From Glaciecola sp965660815 (GTDB taxonomy: Bacteria > Pseudomonadota > Gammaproteobacteria > Enterobacterales > Alteromonadaceae), in NCBI GenBank assembly GCA_965660815.1, contig CBFIBG010000023.1, forward strand, positions 4,353-68,352: 64,000 nt of DNA. The letters run 5' to 3'. Within the stretch, counting starts at the first letter, position 1. The number at the start of each line of letters is the position of its first letter. Positions 55,254-63,928 of the stretch are shown here, in pieces. The notes below the pieces were generated by a model. That model had not been told where the DNA came from. It saw only the letters and a list, made by a program, of their open reading frames with translations, and did not search any database. Position numbers and translations under genes: made by a program.

Positions 55254-55559
55254 ATGGCAAAAGAATCAATGAAGGCGCGCGAAGTAAAGCGTGCTAAGCT
55301 GGTTAAGAAGTATTCAGCAAAACGTGATGCATTGAAAACAATCATCAGTGATGTTAATTCTTCTGAAGAAGAGCGCTGGGACGCTGTTCTTAAGCTACAA
55401 CAACTTCCACGTGATTCCTCACGTTCACGCAAGCAAAATCGCTGTCGTGTAACGGGTCGTCCACATGGTTACCTACGCAAATTTGGTCTTTCTCGTATTA
55501 AGCTTCGTGAAGCTGCAATGCGTGGTGAGGTCCCTGGCTTGAAAAAAGCCAGCTGGTAA
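55254..55559 (+). CDS. rpsN: 30S ribosomal protein S14
   Basis: 101 residues of the zinc-free long type: starts MAKESMKAREVKRAKLVKKY and has QNRCRVTGRPHGYLRKFGLSR. It follows rplE by 11 bp. Confidence 0.96.
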   Translation: MAKESMKAREVKRAKLVKKYSAKRDALKTIISDVNSSEEERWDAVLKLQQLPRDSSRSRKQNRCRVTGRPHGYLRKFGLSRIKLREAAMRGEVPGLKKASW

Positions 55560-55571
55560 GGAGTAGCAGAT

Positions 55572-55964
55572 ATGAGCATGCAAGATCCTATCGCGGATAT
55601 GTTTACCCGAATTCGTAACGCGCAACAAGCTTCAAAAGTTGCGACTACTATGCCTTCTTCAAAGCTACGCGTTGCAATCGCAAGCTTGCTGAAAGCAGAA
55701 GGTTATGTCGAAGATTTTAACGTTTCAGAGGGCACTAAGCCTGTATTAGAAGTTACGTTAAAGTATTTCGAGGGTAAAAAAGTAATTGATACAATTGAAC
55801 GAGTCAGTCGCCCTGGTTTACGAATCTACAAGAAAAAAGATGAGTTACCAAAGGTTTTAGGCGGGCTTGGAATTGCTATCGTGTCTACCTCAAAAGGTGT
55901 GATGACCGACCGTGCAGCTCGCAAAGCTGGCATGGGTGGTGAGATCATCGGTTATGTAGCATAA
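55572..55964 (+). CDS. rpsH: 30S ribosomal protein S8
   Basis: 130 residues, starting MSMQDPIADMFTRIRNAQQ and ending TDRAARKAGMGGEIIGYVA. S8 binds 16S rRNA and is the feedback repressor of spc in E. coli. Confidence 0.97.
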   Translation: MSMQDPIADMFTRIRNAQQASKVATTMPSSKLRVAIASLLKAEGYVEDFNVSEGTKPVLEVTLKYFEGKKVIDTIERVSRPGLRIYKKKDELPKVLGGLGIAIVSTSKGVMTDRAARKAGMGGEIIGYVA

Positions 55965-55977
55965 CGGAGGAATAAAT

Positions 55978-56511
55978 ATGTCACGTATAGCAAAAGCTCC
56001 TGTAACGGTCGCATCTGGTGTAGATATTTCTATATCGGGCCAAGAAGTTACAGTAAAAGGTAATAAAGGTACTTTAACACGCGTATTTAATGATGCTGTT
56101 GAAATAAAGCATGAAGACGGTCAGCTTACTACAATGCCCAAAGAGGGCGTTGCAAACGGTTGGGCGCAGGCAGGTACAGCAAATTCGTTATTAGCGTCTA
56201 TGGTTAAAGGTGTAACTGAAGGTTTTGAAAAGAAACTTCAATTAAATGGTGTTGGTTACCGTGCGCAAGCACAAGGTAGCAAGCTTAACTTAACATTAGG
56301 CTTTTCACACCCTGTCGCTTACGACATGCCTGACGGTATTTCCGTTCAAACTCCTACTCAAACTGAAATCGTCGTAACTGGCGTTGATAAGCAGGTAGTG
56401 GGTCAGGTTGCAGCTAACATTCGCGCTTATCGTCCACCTGAGCCATACAAAGGCAAAGGCGTGCGGTATGCAGATGAAGTTGTTCGTCGTAAAGAAGCTA
56501 AGAAAAAGTAG
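55978..56511 (+). CDS. rplF: 50S ribosomal protein L6
   Basis: 177 residues with MSRIAKAPVTVASGVD, GVGYRAQAQG and YKGKGVRYADEVVRRKEAKKK. CGGAGGA before the ATG is a strong SD. Confidence 0.97.
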   Translation: MSRIAKAPVTVASGVDISISGQEVTVKGNKGTLTRVFNDAVEIKHEDGQLTTMPKEGVANGWAQAGTANSLLASMVKGVTEGFEKKLQLNGVGYRAQAQGSKLNLTLGFSHPVAYDMPDGISVQTPTQTEIVVTGVDKQVVGQVAANIRAYRPPEPYKGKGVRYADEVVRRKEAKKK

Positions 56512-56520
56512 GTGGGTGAT

Positions 56521-56874
56521 ATGGATAAGAAAACAGCTCGCTTACGTCGCGCAACGCGCGCTCGTAAGAAGATCAGTGAACTAGAAGCTACTCGCTTAGT
56601 AGTCAACCGTACACCTCGTCACATTTACGCTCAGCTAATCGCTCCTAGCGGTTCTGAGGTGTTGGCTTCTGCGTCTACCCTTGAAAAGGAGCTTAAAGGC
56701 TCATTAAAATCTACGGGTAATGTCGAGGCAGCCGAGGCAGTCGGTAAAGCGATCGCTCAACGTGCTATCGAAAAAGGCGTTAAAGAAGTTGCTTTCGATA
56801 GAAGTGGATTTAAATATCACGGTCGTGTGAAAGCACTGGCTGATGCCGCTCGAGAAGCGGGCCTTCAGTTCTAG
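56521..56874 (+). CDS. rplR: 50S ribosomal protein L18
   Basis: 117 residues, same as E. coli, from the ATG at 56521 (GGTGGGTG SD) rather than GTG 56512. Contains RLVVNRTPRHIYAQLIAP and DRSGFKYHGRVKALADAAREAG. Binds 5S rRNA. Confidence 0.96.
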   Translation: MDKKTARLRRATRARKKISELEATRLVVNRTPRHIYAQLIAPSGSEVLASASTLEKELKGSLKSTGNVEAAEAVGKAIAQRAIEKGVKEVAFDRSGFKYHGRVKALADAAREAGLQF

Positions 56875-56883
56875 GAGTTTAAA

Positions 56884-57387
56884 ATGGCTAAAGTAGAAGT
56901 ACAACAACAAGGTGACTTGTTAGAAAAGCTAATCGCGGTAAACCGTGTTTCTAAAGTAGTTAAAGGTGGTCGTATCTTTAGTTTCACTGCTTTAACAGTG
57001 GTTGGCGATGGCAACGGCCGTGTAGGTTTCGGTTACGGTAAAGCTCGTGAAGTACCCGCTGCTATTCAAAAGGCAATGGAAAAGGCACGACGCAATTTAG
57101 TAACTGTTGACCTAAATGGAAATACGCTTCAACACCCTATCAAAGGGCGTCACTCGGGCTCAAAAGTATATATGCAGCCAGCATCTGAAGGTACTGGTAT
57201 CATTGCCGGTGGTGCAATGCGTGCAGTACTTGAAGTAGCTGGTGTCCAGAACGTTCTTTCTAAGTGTTATGGCTCAACAAACCCAATTAACGTCGTTCGT
57301 GCAACAGTTAATGCCTTGGTAGAGATGAATTCTCCAGAGCAAGTTGCAGCAAAACGTGGATTGCCGGTTGATGAGATAATGGGGTAA
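56884..57387 (+). CDS. rpsE: 30S ribosomal protein S5
   Basis: 167 residues with VVKGGRIFSFTALTVVGDGNG and GVQNVLSKCYGSTNPINVVRA. S5 shapes the decoding site. TAGGAG precedes the start. Confidence 0.97.
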   Translation: MAKVEVQQQGDLLEKLIAVNRVSKVVKGGRIFSFTALTVVGDGNGRVGFGYGKAREVPAAIQKAMEKARRNLVTVDLNGNTLQHPIKGRHSGSKVYMQPASEGTGIIAGGAMRAVLEVAGVQNVLSKCYGSTNPINVVRATVNALVEMNSPEQVAAKRGLPVDEIMG

Positions 57388-57393
57388 TTGGAC

Positions 57394-57576
57394 ATGGCTA
57401 ATACGATTAAAGTAAAGCAAACTAAAAGCTCGATCGGTCGCCTGCCTAGACACAAAGCAACTTTGGTTGGTTTGGGTCTTCGTAAGATCGGTCATGTTCG
57501 TGAACTTGAAGATACCCCTGCCGTGCGCGGTATGGTCAACCGTGTAAATTACATGGTTGAGATAGTGGAGGAGTAA
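57394..57576 (+). CDS. rpmD: 50S ribosomal protein L30
   Basis: 60 residues from the ATG at 57394: MANTIKVKQTKSSIGRLPRH and LGLRKIGHVRELED. A TTG two codons earlier is not used. Confidence 0.95.
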   Translation: MANTIKVKQTKSSIGRLPRHKATLVGLGLRKIGHVRELEDTPAVRGMVNRVNYMVEIVEE

Positions 57577-57579
57577 TAA

Positions 57580-58014
57580 ATGAAACTTAATACACTTTCT
57601 CCTGCGCCGGGAGCAAACAAATCAGGTAAAAGATTAGGTCGCGGTATTGGATCTGGTCTAGGAAAAACCGGTGGCCGTGGCCATAAGGGCCAGAAAAGCC
57701 GTTCAGGTGGATCTGTAAAACCTGGATTTGAAGGCGGACAAATGCCGATACAGCGAAGATTACCGAAATTCGGTTTTAAATCGCGTACATCATTTGTAAC
57801 TGACCAAGTAACGTTAAGCGAAATTGCTAAAGTTGAAGGCGACGTTGTATCTTTAGAAACTTTAAAGTCTGCAGGTCTTATTAAGAAAGAAATGCAAACT
57901 GTAAAAGTAATCCTAAGTGGTTCAATTGATCGCGCTGTAACTGTTAGTGGCCTAAGGGTTACTAAGGGCGCAGTTGAAGCAATTAGCGCTGCTGGCGGTA
58001 AAATAGAGGAATAA
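57580..58014 (+). CDS. rplO: 50S ribosomal protein L15
   Basis: 144 residues with MKLNTLSPAPGANKSGKRLGR and the Gly-rich GLGKTGGRGHKGQKSRSGG. It follows rpmD by three bases. Confidence 0.97.
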   Translation: MKLNTLSPAPGANKSGKRLGRGIGSGLGKTGGRGHKGQKSRSGGSVKPGFEGGQMPIQRRLPKFGFKSRTSFVTDQVTLSEIAKVEGDVVSLETLKSAGLIKKEMQTVKVILSGSIDRAVTVSGLRVTKGAVEAISAAGGKIEE

Positions 58015-58019
58015 CCTAA

Positions 58020-59330
58020 ATGGCGAAACCAGGACAGGGTTCAAATGCAGGTGGCGGTTTAAGCGAGCTTCGCTCGCGACTGTTATTCGTATTTGGCGCA
58101 ATCATCGTGTTTAGGCTTGGGTCATATGTTCCCATCCCAGGTATCGATTCAAACGTATTGTCTCAAATATTTGAGCAACAAACGGGCACAATTGTTGGCA
58201 TGTTTAACATGTTTTCAGGTGGAGCTCTAGAGCGTGCATCGGTACTCGCTTTGGGAATAATGCCGTACATCACCGCTTCAATTATTATGCAGTTGTTGGC
58301 GGCTGTGCATGAGCCATTTAAAGAGTTGAAGAAAGAAGGCCAGTCTGGCCAACGTAAAATCAGTCAGTACACTAGATATTTGACTTTAGTGCTCGCGACG
58401 TTCCAATCTATTGGGATATCAACTGGTTTACCTTCAATGATCCCTGGCTTAGTGATCGACCCTGGTTTGCCTTTCTATTTTACAGCAATAATTAGTTTGG
58501 TCACCGGTACCATGTTTTTGATGTGGTTAGGTGAACAAATTACTGAGCGCGGTATTGGTAATGGTATTTCCATCTTAATATTTGCAGGGATCGTTGCTGG
58601 TTTACCAACGGCAATTGGTCAAACTGCAGAGCAAGCAAGGCAAGGAGACATAAATCTTCTTTTCTTGTTTATATTAGGTGGGATTATTATTGCGCTTACA
58701 TATTTAGTGGTGTTTGTTGAGCGTGCGCAGCGACGTATTGTTGTGAATTATGCGAAGCGTCAACAAGGCAGAAAAGTGTTTGCAGCGCAAAGTTCCCATT
58801 TGCCTTTAAAGGTAAATATGGCAGGTGTTATACCTCCGATCTTTGCATCAAGTATAATTTTGTTCCCTAGTACACTAGCAGGGTTAGTTGGTCAAAATGA
58901 AGCACTGTCATTTTTAACTGACTTATCTTTAATGTTGTCACCGGGACAACCACTATATGTAATGTTGTATGCAGCAACGATTATATTCTTTTGCTTTTTC
59001 TATACAGCATTGCAGTTTAATCCGCGAGAAACTGCTGATAATCTAAAGAAATCTGGCGCTTTTGTCCCAGGGATACGACCTGGTGAGCAAACATCACGAT
59101 ATATAGATAAAGTGATGACAAGGTTGACCCTAGCTGGTGCTCTCTATATTACCTTTGTTTGTTTGGTGCCTGAATTCCTACTACTGTGGTTTAACGTTCC
59201 GTTTTACTTCGGTGGTACATCGCTTCTCATTATATGTGTAGTGGTAATGGATTTCATGGCTCAGGTGCAGACTCATTTGATGTCACATCAATATGGGGAT
59301 GTTCTTAAGAAAGCTAACCTTAAAGGTTAG
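58020..59330 (+). CDS. secY: Protein translocase subunit SecY
   Basis: Channel subunit of the Sec translocon, 436 residues, ten membrane segments. FRLGSYVPIPGID in the first helix, IMPYITASIIMQLL and the C-terminal RPGEQTSRYIDKVMTRLTL are conserved. It starts five bases after rplO and precedes rpmJ, the standard order. Confidence 0.97.
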   Translation: MAKPGQGSNAGGGLSELRSRLLFVFGAIIVFRLGSYVPIPGIDSNVLSQIFEQQTGTIVGMFNMFSGGALERASVLALGIMPYITASIIMQLLAAVHEPFKELKKEGQSGQRKISQYTRYLTLVLATFQSIGISTGLPSMIPGLVIDPGLPFYFTAIISLVTGTMFLMWLGEQITERGIGNGISILIFAGIVAGLPTAIGQTAEQARQGDINLLFLFILGGIIIALTYLVVFVERAQRRIVVNYAKRQQGRKVFAAQSSHLPLKVNMAGVIPPIFASSIILFPSTLAGLVGQNEALSFLTDLSLMLSPGQPLYVMLYAATIIFFCFFYTALQFNPRETADNLKKSGAFVPGIRPGEQTSRYIDKVMTRLTLAGALYITFVCLVPEFLLLWFNVPFYFGGTSLLIICVVVMDFMAQVQTHLMSHQYGDVLKKANLKG

Positions 59331-59349
59331 TCAATTACGGAGTGATGTA

Positions 59350-59463
59350 ATGAAAGTTCGTGCATCCGTTAAAAAGATTTGCCGTAACTGCAAGATCATT
59401 AAACGTAACGGCGTTGTTAGAGTGATCTGTGTAGAGCCTAAGCATAAGCAAAGGCAAGGTTAA
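59350..59463 (+). CDS. rpmJ: 50S ribosomal protein L36
   Basis: A 37-residue ribosomal protein too short for most length cut-offs. ATG at 59350 with CGGAGTG SD; MKVRASVKKICRNCKIIKRN, then RVICVEPKHKQRQG. Cys11, Cys14, Cys27 and His32 make it the zinc-binding form. Last gene of the spc operon. Confidence 0.97.
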   Translation: MKVRASVKKICRNCKIIKRNGVVRVICVEPKHKQRQG

Positions 59464-59606
59464 TCTGTTTTCAAAACCGGTTTTTAACATTAGGTCACTG
59501 TACTGGTGGCCTAAGCTTTAAAACCTTTATTTGCAATTTTGTTACTGGGTAAGTATCCTATCGGGCTTTTTAGGCTAGTAACATTTAATTAAGAGGAGTG
59601 CTGTTA
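59464..59606 (+). promoter_or_regulatory. Leader of the alpha operon, candidate S4-binding structure
   Basis: 143 bp between rpmJ and rpsM. A hairpin TTAGGTCAC (59490-59498) and GTGGCCTAA (59506-59514) lies at the start. Then GTTACT (59541-59546) pairs with AGTAAC (59577-59582), and CCTA (59557-59560) with TAGG (59571-59574) nested inside, just before the AAGAGGAG SD. In E. coli ribosomal protein S4 binds a pseudoknot at this place and represses the operon. The equivalence is inferred. Confidence 0.45.
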
Positions 59607-59963
59607 ATGGCCCGTATCGCTGGCATTAACATTCCTGAACACAAACATACAGTAATTGCTCTACAAGCTATTTATGGCATTGGTGCCACTACAGCTAAAG
59701 AGATTTGCAGTAATGCAGGTGTTTCAGAGTCTACCAAGATTAAAGAATTGGATGAGACAACTATTGATAAACTCAGAGATGAAGTAGCTAAGTTTACTGT
59801 TGAAGGTGACTTGCGACGTGAAGTTTCAATGAGTATAAAACGTTTGATGGATTTAGGTTGTTTTCGTGGCATTCGCCATCGTCGCAGCTTACCTCTACGT
59901 GGACAGCGCACAAAAACAAATGCGCGCACACGTAAAGGCCCACGTAAACCTATTAAGAAGTAA
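59607..59963 (+). CDS. rpsM: 30S ribosomal protein S13
   Basis: 118 residues from the ATG at 59607, with AAGAGGAGTG upstream: MARIAGINIPEHKH and RGQRTKTNARTRKGPRKPIK. First gene of the alpha operon. Confidence 0.97.
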   Translation: MARIAGINIPEHKHTVIALQAIYGIGATTAKEICSNAGVSESTKIKELDETTIDKLRDEVAKFTVEGDLRREVSMSIKRLMDLGCFRGIRHRRSLPLRGQRTKTNARTRKGPRKPIKK

Positions 59964-59980
59964 GCGAGGGAGATTAAGTT

Positions 59981-60370
59981 ATGGCTAAAACACCTACGCG
60001 CACTCGTAAGCGCGCAAAACGTCAAGTTGCAGACGGCATGGCTCATATACATGCTTCTTTTAACAACACCATAGTCACAATAACTGACCGTCAAGGAAAT
60101 GCCTTAGCATGGGCAACTTCAGGCGGCTCTGGTTTTAGGGGCTCACGTAAGTCTACTCCATTCGCCGCACAGGTTGCTGCGGAAAGAGCTGGCGTTGCCG
60201 CGCAAGAGTATGGTTTGAAAAATATTGAAGTTTTCGTTAAAGGACCTGGTCCTGGTCGTGAATCTGCTATCCGAGCACTTAATGCTACCGGATATAAGAT
60301 TACAAACATTACCGATGTGACGCCTATACCGCACAACGGTTGTCGTCCACCGAAAAAACGTCGCGTTTAA
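59981..60370 (+). CDS. rpsK: 30S ribosomal protein S11
   Basis: 129 residues: MAKTPTRTRKRAKRQVADGM, NTIVTITDRQGNALAWATSG and PHNGCRPPKKRRV. It follows rpsM by 17 bp. Confidence 0.97.
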   Translation: MAKTPTRTRKRAKRQVADGMAHIHASFNNTIVTITDRQGNALAWATSGGSGFRGSRKSTPFAAQVAAERAGVAAQEYGLKNIEVFVKGPGPGRESAIRALNATGYKITNITDVTPIPHNGCRPPKKRRV

Positions 60371-60391
60371 GCGAGCAGTTGGAGAAAGATC

Positions 60392-61012
60392 ATGGCAAGA
60401 TATTTGGGTCCAAAACTCAAACTTAGTCGTCGTGAAGGAACCGACCTGTTCCTGAAAAGCGGCGTGAGAGCAATTGATAGTAAATGCAAAATTGAAACAG
60501 CTCCTGGTCAGCACGGCGCCCGCAGAGGCCGGTTGTCAGACTACGGTGTTCAATTGCGTGAAAAACAAAAAGTACGTCGTATGTATGGCGTATTAGAAAA
60601 ACAATTCAGAAACTACTATAAAGAAGCGGCGCGCTTGAAAGGTAATACGGGTGAAAACTTGTTGCAGCTTTTAGAGCAACGTCTTGATAATGTAGTGTAT
60701 AGAATGGGATTTGCTAGCACTCGTGCCGAAGCGAGACAGTTAGTGAGTCATAAAGCTATTCTAGTGAATGGTCAAGTAGTTAACATTCCATCATTCAACG
60801 TGAAAGCTGAAGATGTGGTTGCTGTTCGTGAAAAGGCTAAAAAGCAAGCTCGTATTGTTGCTGCTTTAGAATTGGCTGACCAGCGTGAGAAGCCAACCTG
60901 GTTGGAAGTTGACAACTCAAAAATGGAAGGGACGTTTAAACGTGTTCCTGAAAGAACAGATTTGTCTGCGGAAATAAACGAACAGTTGATTGTCGAACTT
61001 TACTCTAAGTAA
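60392..61012 (+). CDS. rpsD: 30S ribosomal protein S4
   Basis: 206 residues, same as E. coli, with GPKLKLSRREGTDLFLKSG and the S4 RNA-binding domain (LDNVVYRMGFASTRAEARQL). S4 is the likely repressor of this operon through the leader before rpsM. Confidence 0.97.
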   Translation: MARYLGPKLKLSRREGTDLFLKSGVRAIDSKCKIETAPGQHGARRGRLSDYGVQLREKQKVRRMYGVLEKQFRNYYKEAARLKGNTGENLLQLLEQRLDNVVYRMGFASTRAEARQLVSHKAILVNGQVVNIPSFNVKAEDVVAVREKAKKQARIVAALELADQREKPTWLEVDNSKMEGTFKRVPERTDLSAEINEQLIVELYSK

Positions 61013-61035
61013 AGCATAACTAAAGAGGATACATT

Positions 61036-62022
61036 GTGGGTTCAGTGACCGAATTCCTAAAGCCAAGATTAGTTGAAATTGAAAACGTTTCACCTACTCG
61101 TGCAAAAGTAACACTTGAGCCATTAGAGCGTGGCTTTGGCCATACTCTGGGCAATGCACTTCGTCGCATCTTATTGTCATCTATGCCAGGTTGTGCAGTG
61201 ACTGAAGTGGAGATTGACGGTGTGTTACACGAATACACAGCGAAAGAAGGCGTTCAAGAAGACGTTTTAGAGATACTATTAAATCTGAAAGGTTTAGCCG
61301 TATCTTTAGAAAACAAAACTGAAGCAATGCTGACGTTGGTTAAGTCAGGGGCAGGTCCTGTGATCGCGGGTGATATTCAGCATGATGGTGACGTAGAAAT
61401 AGTCAATCCAGAGCATGTGATATGTAACTTAACTGGCGATGCCGAACTAAGTATGCGTATCAAAGTGGAAATGGGTCGTGGATATGTACCTGCGTCTACA
61501 AGACGTTCCTCTGAAGATGATGATCGACCTATTGGTCGTTTATTAGTCGACGCTTCATTCAGTCCAGTAGAGCGTATTGCTTATTCTGTTGAATCTGCAC
61601 GTGTTGAACAACGCACAGATTTGGATAAGCTTATTATTGATATGGAAACTAACGGTACGTTAGACCCAGAAGAAGCAATAAGACGCTCTGCAACAATTTT
61701 AGCTGAGCAATTAGATGCGTTTGTGGAATTGAGAGATATTTCTGTTCCTGAAGCTAAAGAAGAAAAGCCAGAGTTCGATCCGATTCTACTGCGTCCAGTG
61801 GACGACTTGGAGTTGACGGTTCGTTCTGCAAACTGTTTGAAGGCAGAGGCTATCCAATATATTGGTGACCTGGTACAGCGGACTGAGGTTGAGCTTCTTA
61901 AAACACCTAACCTAGGTAAGAAGTCGTTGACCGAAATAAAAGATGTACTTGCTTCTCGTGGGCTTTCTCTAGGTATGCGCTTAGAGAATTGGCCGCCAGA
62001 GTCAATCGCTGAAAAAGATTAA
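61036..62022 (+). CDS. rpoA: RNA polymerase alpha subunit
   Basis: 328 residues (E. coli 329). It starts with GTG at 61036 with AAAGAGG upstream and reads GSVTEFLKPRLVEIE. The NTD dimer signature GFGHTLGNALRRILLSSMPG and the CTD DNA/activator surface RSANCLKAEAIQYIGDL are intact. Standard place in the alpha operon. Confidence 0.98.
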   Translation: MGSVTEFLKPRLVEIENVSPTRAKVTLEPLERGFGHTLGNALRRILLSSMPGCAVTEVEIDGVLHEYTAKEGVQEDVLEILLNLKGLAVSLENKTEAMLTLVKSGAGPVIAGDIQHDGDVEIVNPEHVICNLTGDAELSMRIKVEMGRGYVPASTRRSSEDDDRPIGRLLVDASFSPVERIAYSVESARVEQRTDLDKLIIDMETNGTLDPEEAIRRSATILAEQLDAFVELRDISVPEAKEEKPEFDPILLRPVDDLELTVRSANCLKAEAIQYIGDLVQRTEVELLKTPNLGKKSLTEIKDVLASRGLSLGMRLENWPPESIAEKD

Positions 62023-62061
62023 TCAGGTTTCATAAACTGATTTGTAAAGAAGGATAAAACT

Positions 62062-62463
62062 ATGCGCCATCGTAAGAGTGGTAGGCAGTTAAATCGTAAC
62101 AGCAGCCACAGGCAAGCTATGTTTAAGAATATGGCTAGCTCTTTGGTTAAACACGAAGTGATAAAAACTACGTTGCCAAAAGCGAAAGAACTGCGTCGAG
62201 TTATTGAACCACTTATCACCTTAGCTAAGCAGGACAGCGTTGCAAATCGCCGTCTAGCTATGGCTAGAACAGCTGATAAAGAAGTGGTAGGTAAACTATT
62301 TAATGAACTTGGTCCTCGTTATGAAACGAGACCAGGAGGCTATACGCGTATCATGAAATGCGGATTCCGCACGGGTGATAATGCGCCAATGGCGTATGTT
62401 GAACTAGTTGACCGACCAATTACTGAAGAAGTCGCTGAAGAAGTAGAAGCTACTGAAGAGTAA
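62062..62463 (+). CDS. rplQ: 50S ribosomal protein L17
   Basis: 133 residues (E. coli 127) with an acidic tail EEVAEEVEATEE. MRHRKSGRQLNRNSSHRQAM and GGYTRIMKCGFRTGDNAPMA are typical. Last gene of the alpha operon, followed by a terminator. Confidence 0.97.
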   Translation: MRHRKSGRQLNRNSSHRQAMFKNMASSLVKHEVIKTTLPKAKELRRVIEPLITLAKQDSVANRRLAMARTADKEVVGKLFNELGPRYETRPGGYTRIMKCGFRTGDNAPMAYVELVDRPITEEVAEEVEATEE

Positions 62464-62473
62464 TTGACTATTA

Positions 62474-62504
62474 AAAAAAACCCGAGTCTATCTCGGGTTT
62501 TTTT
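62474..62504 (+). terminator. Terminator of the alpha operon
   Basis: A7CCCGAG (62474-62486) pairs with CTCGGGT7 (62492-62504); very strong hairpin with U-run, 10 bp past the rplQ stop. The opposite strand is also terminator-like, so it may serve the gene at 62615 too. Confidence 0.9.
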
Positions 62505-62614
62505 ATGCGCAGATCATAAGTGTTATTATTATTTGCCAAATAAGTAAATGTCTAAACAGATCTAAAAATTCGCACAGATAATGTTTCTTAATAACGACTA
62601 TCAATGTTAAACGT

Positions 62615-63412
62615 TCAGTTGTAATGCTTTTCTATTACTTCGTTGACTTCAACCTCACTTAAGCCTGCTTTCATCGCACTATTTTTTAATGCATTGGCGT
62701 TAATATTTCTTTGTTCTGCGAGTTGAACAAGTCGATCAAGGGCTTCTGGATGTATTGCTAGTTGCTCTACAGAGATAATAATTACATTTTCTGCCTGTTC
62801 ATCGTCGTCATCAATTGTCGCTAGTAGTGCATCCAACACATATTTTCCGACATATGGGACTTCTTTCAATGTAGTAATTAAGATTTCCATTGTTTTCGAC
62901 GGAAATGCTGTGACTAACTTTTGCGCTATTTGATCGGCAGAATCTGGTTCTGTCCTAACTGCTGCTTTAACAATTTCGTTGAATTCTTCAGGATTCAAAT
63001 TACACGCCGCTTTCGTTGCTGCTCCCGCATAACTGGGTTCAGCAATAATCGCTAATTCAAGTATTTTCGTAGGCTTTGCAACTTTGTATTCATTAGCAAC
63101 TGTTATTATTTCATCCACAAACATGGGTTGAGTTTCAACGCTTGCCATTATAATATCTTTATAATTTTCTGGATACGCAGCAAGAGCTATTGACACAAAC
63201 TCTGCTGTTCTATGGGGATACCGGTCTAATAAAGAATGCATTGCTTTGGTGATTGAAGAATTATTAGAAACTTGAGCGCGAAAAAAGTTAATTGACTTTT
63301 CACTTGGTTTTAACTCTGTTGCTACTGAGTTAGTGACACCTACGACAGATGAAGTAGACAACATACTGGCCATCAAAAATAGATAAATCTTATTTCTCTT
63401 TGTATACATCAT
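62615..63412 (-). CDS. Secreted protein with nine tandem 15-residue repeats
   Basis: A 265-residue predicted exported protein (signal peptide to about residue 31, cleavage near SVA). From Tyr65 to about 199 there are nine consecutive repeats of exactly 15 residues. The first three are YPHRTAEFVSIALAA, YPENYKDIIMASVET and QPMFVDEIITVANEY; the sixth is NPEEFNEIVKAAVRT. Pattern: xPxxxxxIxxxAxxx, with Pro at position 2 in eight, a hydrophobic at 8 or 9 and a small residue near 11-12. An acidic linker (IDDDDEQAEN) and two or more further helices follow. I recognise no known family. The start is ATG 63412 or 63409, with GAGAGG upstream that is part of a duplicated 32-bp segment. Confidence 0.7.
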   Translation of the reverse strand: MMYTKRNKIYLFLMASMLSTSSVVGVTNSVATELKPSEKSINFFRAQVSNNSSITKAMHSLLDRYPHRTAEFVSIALAAYPENYKDIIMASVETQPMFVDEIITVANEYKVAKPTKILELAIIAEPSYAGAATKAACNLNPEEFNEIVKAAVRTEPDSADQIAQKLVTAFPSKTMEILITTLKEVPYVGKYVLDALLATIDDDDEQAENVIIISVEQLAIHPEALDRLVQLAEQRNINANALKNSAMKAGLSEVEVNEVIEKHYN

Positions 63413-63474
63413 TAGACCTCTCGGTTATTTTCTTTCAATTGAATTAGACCTCTCGGTTACTTTCTTTCAATTGA
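63411..63474. repeat. 32-bp tandem duplication including a ribosome-binding site
   Basis: The 32 bp at 63411-63442 are repeated at 63443-63474 with one mismatch (T in the first copy, C in the second). The proximal copy contains the likely SD GAGAGG of the repeat-protein gene on the minus strand; the distal copy carries the same SD but no ATG. Confidence 0.85.
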
Positions 63475-63689
63475 AAGAGTAAGCTAAAACAATGTTAGAA
63501 ACTTACTTTATTCGCTTCACATGCACTACGTTACGACTAATTTAACAAAATTACAAATAAATACAGTTATAGGTATTGACCTTTATGTATTAGAATGTAG
63601 AATGCGCGCTCGCTTTGAGAAGTACACGAAAGTGAGTTCATCAAAGACAGATATTCGACATCTGTGATGTCAATTATCTGGCAAGAATC

Positions 63690-63757
63690 AGGCAAAAGTT
63701 TTTAATAAAATAAGTTAAAAATAGCTTGACAAAAAATGCGAGTCGCGTAGTATTCGC
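63690..63757 (+). promoter_or_regulatory. Ribosomal RNA operon promoter (P1-like)
   Basis: TTGACA at 63726-63731 and TAGTAT at 63748-63753, spacer 16, with a GC-rich discriminator. An A/T-rich stretch (about 63690-63725) is an UP-element candidate. Position about 175 bp before 16S rRNA suits an rrn promoter. Confidence 0.75.
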
Positions 63758-63762
63758 ATCCC

Positions 63763-63852
63763 GCTTGAGGCAAGGCTTCAAGCACAGGTGACAGGCAAAA
63801 TAGTCGTTGCCCTTGTTGTTCCACCGAGAATAGCAAAAACGCTCTTTAACAA
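63763..63852 (+). promoter_or_regulatory. rrn leader with antitermination elements
   Basis: GCTTGA (63763-63768) and TCAAGC (63778-63783) form a boxB-like hairpin, and GCTCTTTAACAA at 63841-63852 matches boxA of the E. coli rrn leader. These load NusB/NusE for antitermination. The sequence after boxA (AAGACAATCTGTGTGG) also matches the E. coli leader before 16S. Confidence 0.75.
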
Positions 63853-63928
63853 TTAGTAACAAGACAATCTGTGTGGACACTCATTAGTAGTGTCTATACG
63901 ACCAAAAATTTATTTGTAATTCAGTATT

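Noticed and set aside
63674..63880. 68-codon minus-strand frame over the rrn promoter region
   Set aside because: It spans the rRNA promoter, hairpin and boxA, and reads as a chance frame.
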